A stretch of 64,000 bases of DNA from Brachypterus glaber (Eukaryota; Arthropoda; Insecta; Coleoptera; Kateretidae): assembly GCA_958510825.1 (NCBI GenBank), contig OY294045.1, positions 10,157,916 to 10,221,915 of the forward strand, given 5' to 3'. The translations under genes and the position numbers were made by a program. Under the pieces are notes generated by a model that saw only the letters and a list, made by a program, of their open reading frames with translations, had not been told where the DNA came from and made no database searches. This document shows, piece after piece, positions 12,200 to 21,903 of this stretch. The stretch's first letter is position 1; each line of letters opens with the position of its first letter.

Positions 12200-12968
12200 T
12201 TTTTTTTTTTTTTTTTTTAAATAAAAAAAAATATACATATATATATATAACTAAAATAAAAATAAAAATGACTAAATATCTTCCCCTTTCTCCCTAAAAG
12301 TACCCAAAACACTGACCGCATTACCCCTTTGTATTGCTACACTCAACCTTTCCCTAAAATACATGCCCTCATAAGGATTATGTGAAGTCTGATCCAGTTT
12401 ATGGCAAACTTCGTTCAAAAGTTTTTTAGTGATAGGTCCAAAAGTACCAAATGTTTCGATTGCGATAGGGTAGAAAAGATAGTTTGAAGAAAGTAAAATG
12501 AATTTATTAATTTTGCGACACTCAGCCTTTTCAGCGGCCGCACCGGGACGATTGGCGCTCTCAGGTATGTTGGAAAATGCCAATGTGTCCGTGCAAGTAA
12601 AGTCCCAGACCAAACACTTTCCCCTGGAGTAGGGTATTAGAGACATACCATCTGGACGCTTTCCATCTATCCTTGCTAAAAGGCCTTCAGGTTCAAGAAC
12701 AGGATGCAAGTTAATGGTTGTTAACGCTTTTTTTATGATTTCATTGGCCTCCAAATGTCTGCTATAGCGACCACTACTCCTAGAGCATGATAGGCCATGC
12801 GTACCAGATTGGTCGACTTTACTCCCACAGACACAGTCATGCACTTCAACAATATTGGAGCCCAGTCTCAAGCCAACACAAACCCGTAAAAGATCCTTAT
12901 TTAAAAGTAAACCTAAATTTGAAATAGGAAGAGCGTTAAGCCAAAGACCAGATTCCTTTTGCTGGACT
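12200..12968 (-). mobile_element. 5'-truncated copy of the RT/RLE non-LTR retrotransposon
   Basis: Minus-strand unit whose 3' end is a poly(A) tail (poly-T at 12200-12218 on plus). It contains only the zinc-knuckle and endonuclease part of the element encoded at 21904-26297; homology begins about 12965, immediately downstream of an in-frame TAG. Truncation at the 5' end plus a poly(A) tail is the usual outcome of target-primed reverse transcription. No convincing target duplication was found. Confidence 0.75.
12272..12965 (-). pseudogene. Zinc knuckle plus restriction-like endonuclease domain (truncated ORF)
   Basis: The open frame codes for about 230 residues. It starts near QQKESGLWLN, has a CCHC-like knuckle (CVCGSKVDQSGTHGLSC) and then a PD-(D/E)XK-like core (GKRPDG, then VWDFTC). 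It ends in QRGNAVSVLGTF, and the stop follows eight residues after VLGT. The related frame at 24147-26297 has the same modules but runs on past this stop into a ubiquitin protease. The N-terminal zinc finger and the reverse transcriptase are missing, so this copy cannot mobilise itself. By family knowledge the knuckle/RLE module nicks target DNA in R2/CRE-like LINEs. A Met near 12871 could start a short protein, but there is no reason to think it is expressed. Confidence 0.75.
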
Positions 12969-12969
12969 A

Positions 12970-14039
12970 TGATTTTCTAGAGCAATATCTTTGTGTCACT
13001 TAATAAATATTAAATAGAAATTTTATTAGCAATTCTTGAAGCGTTCGTAAATAATTTAAAATAAAAACTGTCACAAAATGTTTATAAACAAAAATAGGTT
13101 AAGTGAAGTATTTGAAATAATTATTAGATGGACTATAACATAAATATCCTTTGTTTTCTGCCCCTGGGAAACATCAATACCAAAAAATATATAGTTCACT
13201 CTTCGGTAGGAAATTATTAGTGATCGCGGATTTGGTATTCATTACCTGATCGACTCTGTTTAATGGTTATAAATAATTACGCAACATTTATAAAAGTCTA
13301 GTCTAGTTCAATTTAGATGAATAAAATTTAAAATTTAATTTAAACAAAAATAAGTTACTGGATTTTCTTATAACGAAGAAAAAAATACAAAATAACATAA
13401 CATACTTTAATTTAAAAGAAAATGTATAGACACTCAGTTTTGATTTTCCTTATTTAAAAAACTTTGGAAAATTACTTTTCTTTACTTTAATATATTCGGT
13501 TTTATTTTAATATGAGGGCGCAAAATTAATTTATGTAAATTTAAAATACCGCCTACACTTTTGTCATCTGGATATTTAATATAGCTAACCGTAAGATTAA
13601 ATTATTTACGGCGTTATTTATTTTTTGAACAACTAAAAAACACGATCGACCTAAATGTATATGAAATAAAAACCCCAAATAAAAAAAATATCTAACGGAT
13701 ACCCTTTCCTGATGGATGAATAGCAATATATTAAAAAAAAAAACTGGACAAAATTTAAAATGCTTTTCTACTAATCAAGAACTTTTGTGAAGGGTTCAAA
13801 TTGGCTCAAAATTAATGAAACTCATTTGTCAAAATTATTAGTTTTGATCTTTTTGTCCCCTTTACCCCCATTCTAGTTAACTATATTTCCCGTAAAATAA
13901 TCTATAAAGGTTCTAATTCGTTTGATAAAATAATGTTTTAAAAGTTATAAGGTTTAGACCGACATTTTTTTAACATTCATTTTTTCACATTTTCTTGATG
14001 TTAACGCGTTTCATCTCATTCTAAATCTGAAAATGAAAG
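12970..14039. other. No gene recognised
   Basis: AT-rich, without ORFs or clear repeats that I could pair within the window. Confidence 0.4.
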
Positions 14040-14705
14040 CATAGTATATTCTATAACTAGTATAGAATAGACAATATTCATTTGTCATATGAGCCGGCAG
14101 GCGAGTATGACGGTCCCGCGAGCACGGAATGACTATTCCATACGTGTTGTAGACTATACTTTTTCTTCGACTGCAAATATGAAACACTGTATGGCTTTAC
14201 TGCGGACAAGGTTAAAAACAATGTTTTTTGTGACTCGAAATTGTAAATGCAACAAAACACATATTTTTAAATAAAGCTATTATTGTTATTTAATAATTTT
14301 ATCAAATCACTACTTAAAAAACATTTTTATTTAATTTTAGCACATATTTACAAATTATAATGCATAAATTGAAGGTTATGTCAGATTATTGTGACAGATA
14401 TCAGGTTTAAATATTTAACAATAGATGGTGCAGTTTTAATTTTTTGAACTAAATTGATAAAAAACTGGTCAAATATTAAGAAAAGCTAATAAACTTCATG
14501 TAATTTTAACGCAAAACTTTAAATTGCATTAAATTATTCAATATTTCATGGTAAAATATATATAATTTTGCTAATTTTGCTACAGTTTTCTTTACTTTTA
14601 TATACAAGAGATGACACTACATGTGCTTATTCTAACACTTGATACGGAATATTCATACCGTATCTAGAATGGAATTCATTCTGTGTTTGAAAATTGTGTG
14701 TATTT
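14040..14705 (+). repeat. Interspersed repeat, copy 1 (second at 61203-61890)
   Basis: About 650 bp shared in the same orientation with 61203-61890. It starts with a hairpin-like block (ACTAGTATAGAATAGACAAT; GAGCCGGCAGGCGAGTATG; CCATACGTGTTGTAGAC). A related hairpin block is present inverted at 50755-50870. Short ORFs on both strands (14078-14274) are by-products of the hairpin. Confidence 0.75.
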
Positions 14706-15599
14706 TTAGGTCGATTTGAATAACTGGTCAAGCCATCCGCAAAAAAAAAGAATTCCTTATTTACTGCATATTTAGTCGTAAAGCTTCTCAACTAAGACTA
14801 CCGTTTTGTCATTCATAGACCACATACCATCGCTGGTCCTTTCTTTATTCAATTACTGATTTATCTGCCAGGGCTGCCCAACTAACAAATGTAAAATTTC
14901 TAATTAATTTATTATTGTCATACCAAATTGTCAAATATTTTTAAAGTTTTCGACGAGACATACTCCATAGTTGACGGTTCATCCGGGAGAACGCCAGTCA
15001 TTTTTATAGAATTAAGATAATTAAAAATAAAGATCTTTCAATGTTGAAGGTAACCTACTCGTAGGTTTCTTACTCAATTTCTCTGAAATTTTTTAAATAA
15101 AAGATATTTCATGTTTCATTTGTTGTTGCCGTACTCGCTCCGCTCTACTCCGCTCGCCCGTCAATCCAAAAAATAGGGATAAGTTTTACTTTTACTTCCA
15201 GTAAAACAATGTACTATTACTAGGAAAAGAGTTAAGAGAAATAGTTTTACTGGCATGGCTTCTTCTTCTTCCATAGATGCATCCAAAGTGTTCTTCTCGT
15301 AGTAAAGTTTATGTTATACATAAACACATGCCACTAGTTTTATGTACAAGAAAGTGGGACAAGTTGGCCACACATCCTACATACCGTCCTATCTCCCGTA
15401 ACCACGTAACTGACAGTACCGGTAGTGTCAGTTACATCGTTACGTGAATAGGGGGCGATATTTTGGATGTTTTAACTAATTTTGACCTAAATAAAAATCA
15501 AGGCTATACGTATAAGTATATGTATACATAAAATTTTGACGGCAAGTTGTCCATGATATGATATTTGAGCTTATGTATAAGAACCGTCATTTATTGACA

Positions 15600-15720
15600 C
15601 TCGACGTTGCCTATTAGTTTAGTTTAGTTTATTTATTTTAAGTTATTACAGAGTCGTGGAGAGCCCCAAATAAAATCTAGAGTTGTGGTAGGGGCTCTCC
15701 ACTAATTTTGATAACAATAA
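15600..15720. repeat. LINE-tail-like repeat, copy 1
   Basis: TTTATTTATTTTAAGTTATT followed by GAGAGCCCCAAATAA and GTAGGGGCTCTCCACT. A diverged copy lies at 19515-19605 in the same orientation. The TTTATTTA-rich end resembles the 3' end of a minus-strand LINE, as seen at 47085. No coding part remains. Confidence 0.45.
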
Positions 15721-15967
15721 AAAGATAAAATGGAATTTGGACACTCTTCACAGCAAATTTTGAGAAGTCGTCAAGTTCTTTGGTGTTTTCTTACAATTCC
15801 TTACTTTGTAGATTAGGATCAAATCATTCTTGTCATTTTTCAGATCATTTGCGATTATTTAACTTGAATTACTAAAAATTTAGATTTTATACCAAAAGAT
15901 ATAAATTATAATAAACTTTTGATTTATTACAAGAAGTAGAAGAAGAAATAAACGTATATTTACATCA

Positions 15968-16430
15968 TTAAAAAAACCGCTGTCCTACTTCTTTCTGACG
16001 AGTATAGTAAGTTGTTTGTCGAGCAAGCCCATTCACGACCAAGAGACCATAGGTTGTCCCTTTGATACGATTAGAAATAGGGCATTCGAATTTAAAGTGG
16101 CAAAGAATAGTCGGTGCACCACGTCTCGGCCACACACGCAGAGCGGCGCAGTAAAGACACACGCACAGTGGGAAATAATCCTCCAATGATCCAAAAACTA
16201 AAATCTTAGAGAAAAATGCGACAAAAAGAAAAACTTTTTAAACATATTAATCCCTTAACACGTTCGATGCCGATGACGCTTATAAGCGTCAAGGCATGCT
16301 TAGGCCGAATGCCACTGTGGCTTATCAGCGTTCTATACCCATTATTTGAAGGAGCCAGTATTGTCGGGTTTGCAGCTGAGTAAGCATCGCTTGGTAGGCA
16401 TATGACTAAAGGTACGTTCAACGCAAAATT
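15968..16430 (-). pseudogene. Possible piggyBac-like transposon remnant
   Basis: Around 16247 the sequence TTAATCCCTTAACACGTTCG followed by GACGCTTATAAGCGTC (an internal palindrome) resembles the CCC-starting, TTAA-adjacent terminus of piggyBac-like elements. Left of it, a minus-strand frame (15968-16186) contains a C-x2-C ... C-x5-C pattern (CLYC, CHFKFEC), reminiscent of the cysteine-rich C-terminus of such transposases. No DDD catalytic core is visible and both parts are decayed. The two pieces may also be unrelated; I rate this weakly. Confidence 0.3.
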
Positions 16431-16744
16431 GCACGTGGTTCAGATGAGGAAAAACCCTTGTTTTGAGTAATCTAGTTTAATGTTTGCGATATTTCAAAAA
16501 CCCCTGACAGGAGTTTCTTGTTGTAAAATGTCAAAACCCTTTTAAATTTGAGTCCGTTTTTTTCTCAAATATTTTGCTTTGAATTTTTGTTTTCTTTTTT
16601 TTTTTTCGTATATTTAAAAGTTTTTTTTTGTTTGTTTTGTTTTTATTTGTTTTTTGTTTGTTATAAAAGATAAATATTTGGAAAGTATTAGTTAGCTGAC
16701 AGAAGTTTTTTTTACATTTGAATTTTTTGAAAATCCTGAGTACG

Positions 16745-16960
16745 ACCGTGAATTCCTACTGTGCGGCGCAGGAGGGACCGTCGACCGACGAACCAGCCGT
16801 CTCTTCAGTCGCCGCGACGCCTCCTGCACGGTAACACCGTCTGCACCGGGAGATGACAGATGACGATCGCCATGCTCAATTGCGAACCGCGAGACTCGCC
16901 GACAGACAGACTTCTAGGAGTCACATACGAGACCCACTCCAGAAGTGATCATCATCTGTG
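16745..16960. promoter_or_regulatory. GC- and CpG-rich patch, possible host promoter or 5' UTR exon
   Basis: In otherwise AT-rich DNA this stretch is visibly GC-rich with many CpG dinucleotides (GTCGACCGACGAACCAGCC, GTCGCCGCGACGCCTCCTG). It has no long ORF. A potential splice donor (GCACG|GTAACA near 16830) could end an untranslated first exon. Its neighbours are AT-rich repeats. It could equally be the GC-rich end of an unrecognised element. Confidence 0.35.
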
Positions 16961-17282
16961 TTTCATAGTGATATAAAATAAATTAAGTTATTTTTTTGTT
17001 GGACGTTTAAATATTTTATAGAAAAATTAAATTGTTTGTACATAGATAAATTAATATAGTGTTAAAAAAATTTCAAATTTTAATTGAAAGTTTATAGTGA
17101 CTAAAAGTTTATGTGCAAATTATCCCAGTGGCAAATTAGTCCCACACAAAGCAGCATTCTAAATCACGTTAGATTTTTAGTCTCTTTTCCGAACGGAGAG
17201 AGCTAAAGATAGTTTTTCCTCTTAAGAATAGAATAAGAAATATATCTAACCAAGCAAGTATAAATATGAATATTTTAATATA

Positions 17283-18000
17283 CAGTGCGGTCCAAAAGTC
17301 ACCCCCCCCCCTTTTAACTTTTGAACGAGTTGAGATATCGACTTCAAATTTAGAACTCTTAAATAAGACAACTTAAACTATCTTTTAGCATATATTTGAT
17401 ATTTTCAGCTCTTAAAATGTGGGCAGGGGGGCATGGGTGGACATTTTTTTAAATGAAAAGGGGGTCGTGTGATACATCATTTTAAAGCTTATAAAATTCT
17501 CTATTTAAACTAACATTTTTAAGTTTTTTAAAAATGTTTTTTAAGGTTTTGATTTTTCAATTTTTTGTGCTAAATCATTCGATTTTTTAAGTTTTTTTTA
17601 TAAATTTTTATTTATGTCAACTAAACTTAGTTTAAAAGTATAATTAACATTTTTTTATGATGAAATTAGGCATTTTTAAAAAATTATTTGTTTTTTTAGA
17701 GGAATTTTGACATTAATACCCATTTTCAACTCCATTTTAAACCCAATTTTTTTTTTTTATTTAAAAATATGGAGTTAAATGGAGAATTTTATAAGATTTA
17801 AAATTATGTATTACACGACCCCCCTTTCCATTTAAAAAAATGAGCCCCCATGCCCCCCTGCCCACATTTTATGAGCTGAAAGTAATAAATATATGCTAAA
17901 AGATAGTTTAAGTTGTCTTACTTAAAAGTTCCAAATTTGAAGTCGATATCTCAACTGATTCAAAAGTTAAGAGGGGGGGGGTGACTTTTGGACCGCTCTG
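17283..18000. mobile_element. Long-TIR non-autonomous element (CAGTGCGGTCC family)
   Basis: Inverted arms of roughly 190 bp begin CAGTGCGGTCCAAAAGTCAC (right end CAGAGCGGTCC) and contain GACTTCAAATTTGGAAC-like and ATGTGGGCAGGGGGGCATGG blocks. It is flanked by TA on both sides. The centre is AT-rich and non-coding. A diverged relative is at 6568-7155. Confidence 0.75.
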
Positions 18001-18446
18001 TATGTATTTAAAAATATAAACTTAGGCATACCAATAAATTTGAGAGAATAAAAAAAGAAAAAAATACAGAAAAAATAAAAAAATGTGTAAAAAAATAAAA
18101 AAAAAAACAAATTAAAAAAAATAATTTCTACTAGAAGTTCTAGAAATTCATAAGATTGCCTATAAGCAAGCTGTCATACAAAATAACAGTTTTTACCCCC
18201 TGTGACCCCTTTGCCCCCAACGCAATTTTAATCAAAAATAATTCTAGACTTTAACTTTTAGCGTTCTCGAAATATCGTGGTTAAAAATTTTCCTGGAGAA
18301 CACTAAATTTTTGTACATAAAATGTTTTTTTTATGACTGGGGAAAGTAATATTAAAAAAAGTCTATTTATGGTTTTATTTAATGATTTTTTAATGATTTA
18401 TGCTATTTAATATTCACACAAAAAATATATGGTTTTGCTAAGATAA

Positions 18447-19296
18447 CACAGCCACACAAAAAAGATGGTCAAGAACTTTTTCGGAGAATATTCCTATATA
18501 TTTTGAGGGGCTAAATTTAAGCTCAAAATAGTCATAAACTTAAATTCTCATATACTAGAAAATAACGTTTTTTGAGGTCCAAAATTTGCCGGATTTTTGA
18601 CTATTTTGACCTCAGATTCGGATTCAGCGCCTCAAAAGACATAGGGAATACAATGGTCTTCGAAAAAGTTCTTTAAAAAAAAAAAGAACTTCACTTTTTT
18701 TTGTGTGGACAGCCACAAAATAAAGGTCAGGAACTTTTTCGGAGACCATTGTATTTCTATGAAGCTGAAGTTTGCAACGTTTTTTTGCAACGAAAATTCA
18801 AATAGTATATTAAAGTACTAGTTTTCATAACATACGTTTTTAGCGCACGAGTACAAGTTTAGAAAACAAGCCGCTTGCGGAGAGTTTTCTAAAGTACTAG
18901 TGCGCTAAAAACGTGTTATGGAATAAGTGCTTTAATATACTATTTAAATTTTTGATTCAAAAAAACGTTGCAAACTTCAGCTTCATGTATTTCTTTGTAT
19001 TTTAAGGCACTCAATCCAAAATTTACCGCATAATTAATATATTTTGACTCCAGTTCGGAATAACCGCCTCAAATACAAGAACTTTTTCGGAGACCCTTGT
19101 ATTCCTTTGTCTTTTGAAGCGCTAAATTCGAAATTTAGGTAAAAATAGCACCTTATCCGGTAAATTTTGGACAAAACCTCAAAATCTACCAGATGAGGTC
19201 CTATTTTGATCTTAAATTCGGATTAAGCTCCTCTAAATACATAAAAATGAAATGGTCTCCGAAAAAGTTCTTGACCTTTTTTTTTGTGTGGCTGTG
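18447..19296. repeat. Foldback element with CACAGCCACACAAAA ends
   Basis: The 850-bp unit starts CACAGCCACACAAAAAAG and ends with its complement. Internal blocks TCAAGAACTTTTTCGGAGA and TTCGGATTCAGCG recur several times in both orientations. A further internal end-like sequence (GTGTGGACAGCCACA, about 18700-18715) suggests that two copies are fused. At 18800-18960 it hosts the AGTATATTAAAGTACTAG hairpin also found at 11065 and 62985. No ORF. Confidence 0.65.
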
Positions 19297-19514
19297 TTTG
19301 TTAGTAAAAAATAATATAAAAACTAATATTTTTTACATAAAAATTTAATTTAGTTGTTTTTTAGGAATAATATTATTTAATTTACTATAAATATTTACTC
19401 TAATGTTAATAAAAACTTGTCTGCATTTCATATTATTTCCCAAAAACAGAAAAATATTATTTTCCAAACAAAGCTCGTGTAACTAAACATTAGTTTTATT
19501 AGTTTTTATAAACA

Positions 19515-19605
19515 ATTTATTTATTTATTTTTGTGTAGGTACAGTCATGAAGAGCCCCAAATAAGCTTTTGGCTTGTGCTAGGGGCTATCCATTGATTTT
19601 GATTC
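19515..19605. repeat. LINE-tail-like repeat, copy 2
   Basis: TTTATTTATTTATTTTTGTG followed by GAGCCCCAAATAAGC and GCTAGGGGCTATCCATTGA, matching 15600-15720. Confidence 0.45.
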
Positions 19606-19651
19606 CTCCCCCTTACGTCGGAGACTTTCTTTCATGCGGAGAATTATAGTT

Positions 19652-19765
19652 CGTTGGTTTCACTCGGTCAGATCGCATTTCATTCCTAAACTCAAAAAAG
19701 TGATGAAAGACAAAACATATTTCATCACTTTAGGATCGAAATGCGATCTAACTGAGTCAAACCAA
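19652..19765. repeat. Short hairpin element
   Basis: GTTGGTTTCACTCGGTCAGA ... ATGCGATCTAACTGAGTCAA forms a near-perfect foldback with a second inner match (AAAAAGTGATGAAAGACA against TTTCATCACTTT). About 114 bp and non-coding. Confidence 0.6.
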
Positions 19766-19799
19766 CCCTAGATTTAAATTCAGCGACCCCAAAAACGAA

Positions 19800-21300
19800 T
19801 AGAAATGCTTGTCTGATCTTTTTTTTTGTGTTCCTGTGAAATTTTTATTTTTTTTTTATTTTTAAATTTACCTACCACTGTTTTAAATTTTAAATGATTT
19901 TTGTGAAGCGTCTATTTATAGCTTTAAAATGTCCGTTATTGGTAGGTTTCTTTAAAACTAATTCTTGATGGTAAATGCCTTTTGGGCATTTAAAAAATTA
20001 AAACTGAACAGATTCACCTAAAAACTTTCCATTTTAGCATTTAAACTTAAGTAACTTAAGTATAGCCTAACACGAATCTTCTTCTTCTTCTTATAGTTCT
20101 AATTAATTAATAATAAAAATACTTATTTCCATTTAAGTTATCTTAAAATTATAATTTGTTAAAAAATCCAAACCGAAAATAAAATACTTCGTAATTTTAG
20201 TAGAAAATCCAACACGAAATTAATTATAAAACGCTTAATTTTCTGTTTCTTAATTTAGCAGAATCAAATTCTATTTTTCATTAAGGAGCTGCGACTCGCT
20301 TAATAAATATTCATAAATTTTAAATTAGAATCAACCAGTCAGGAAATTTCATGCTTTAACTTATATTGTATACTCTTGCTAATGTTAGTTTAGTTAGTTT
20401 TGTCACATTATCCATTTTTTTAATTTTTTTTTTCATAATATCCCTATTTATTCTACCCAATAATTTAAAGTTTCCATGTTTTAAGTTGGGTATTTTTAAC
20501 TAATATTGAGTCGCCGAATCTAAATTTGTCCTTGGAATATTTTTATCTCCCATGATTTTAGAACAAAAGAGGGATAAAATAATGATTTTTTAACATTTTT
20601 ATCTCATTTTTCTCAGAAAACTTAGGTAATAGAAATATTCTGCGGCCAGATTCGGTTTCAGCGATCCAAAATTTGTTAAAAAACATATGACTCCAATCAG
20701 GGCAAGAAACCGTGTTGCCTAGTATTCTCATTCCTAAGTACCGCCAACCTGAATGTGTAAAAGAAATAGACAGTTAAACCACTAACGCTATGTTACTAAT
20801 ATTTTGTAGATTGTATAAGGTAAATTTTGCTTTACAGTAATTTTTGGCAATTCTGGAAATTTAAAGCTATTCTTCTCCAACTAGAAAGTTGTGAAAAATG
20901 TTATAAAGAAAAACTCCGTTTTATAGAAATTTAAATTTGATCGACTACTAATTTTAACTTCCAACTTTTTATTTTCTTTATTAAACATTCACTGTATTTA
21001 AATTCTCCAGGGAGTCGAATAATTGAATTGCTTAAAATCTGTATAATTTCCTAAGGAATTTTACCTTTTAAAATTTAAAACTTTTGCGAGGAGAATAATA
21101 AACAATTATGACTTGATTTAGGATATAATGAATTTTTATTTGGCTAAAACTTGTTAAGTTGATTATAAAAGAAAACTAATCCAAAACATGATTATTTATA
21201 TTTATTTTGACTGGGTAAACCATGCATAAAACAACTTATATACTTGTATTCAAGTATTTTTTTGGTAATATATCCTTTTATTATTATATTTATTTATATA
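19800..21300. other. No gene recognised
   Basis: AT-rich DNA without supported ORFs. A stray TTCGGTTTCAGCGATCC block near 20650 resembles the motif repeated in the 18447 and 27683 foldbacks. Confidence 0.4.
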
Positions 21301-21903
21301 CAGTGTCTCAATGAAGCCGTTTCGGTCGATATTTAGTAAAGTATTCACTTTAGAGAAAAACTTTAAAGGGAAAAGTTGTATGGTTTTGAAAAAGGCACAT
21401 TCCAAAAAAGTCCAAACCAAAACATAGCATTCCATTTAAAAAAAAAATGAGTTTTTTATGTTTGAAAATCCAAAAGTTTGAATATTAATTTTGAACGCCC
21501 TGTATAAAAAATTTAATTTTTGTACATAAAATAATTAGATACACCCTTTTAAGATAAGCTTGAAAAATTTTATTAATTTTTGACAAAAAGTAAATAAATT
21601 GAAGCAGGTTTTATCTCATCACCAAAAATGCATTTTTTCTCAAAAAAAAAATACAGCCTGTTCCAGAACTCGCGTACCGAAATTTAAGAGGTGATTCTAC
21701 ATCCAAAAAAGTTGAAGTTACCTGAAGTCAAAGTCATTTATTTTATATTTATATTTTTTATCAGTTTTTTGAGGAAAAAACAAGAATTTATTTGAAGAAA
21801 CTTATTTTAATATTTTATTTATACACTAATTTTTATTGAAGAAAGAAAGAATTCATGGAAAGTGCCGTTTTTTGGTGAAAAAGTTAATTTTAAAGTTCTG
21901 ATT

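Noticed and set aside
21862..21903. Upstream GTG as start of the RT ORF
   Set aside because: Not an ATG; the first in-frame ATG is 21904. The ATG at 21855 is in another frame and hits a stop after seven codons.
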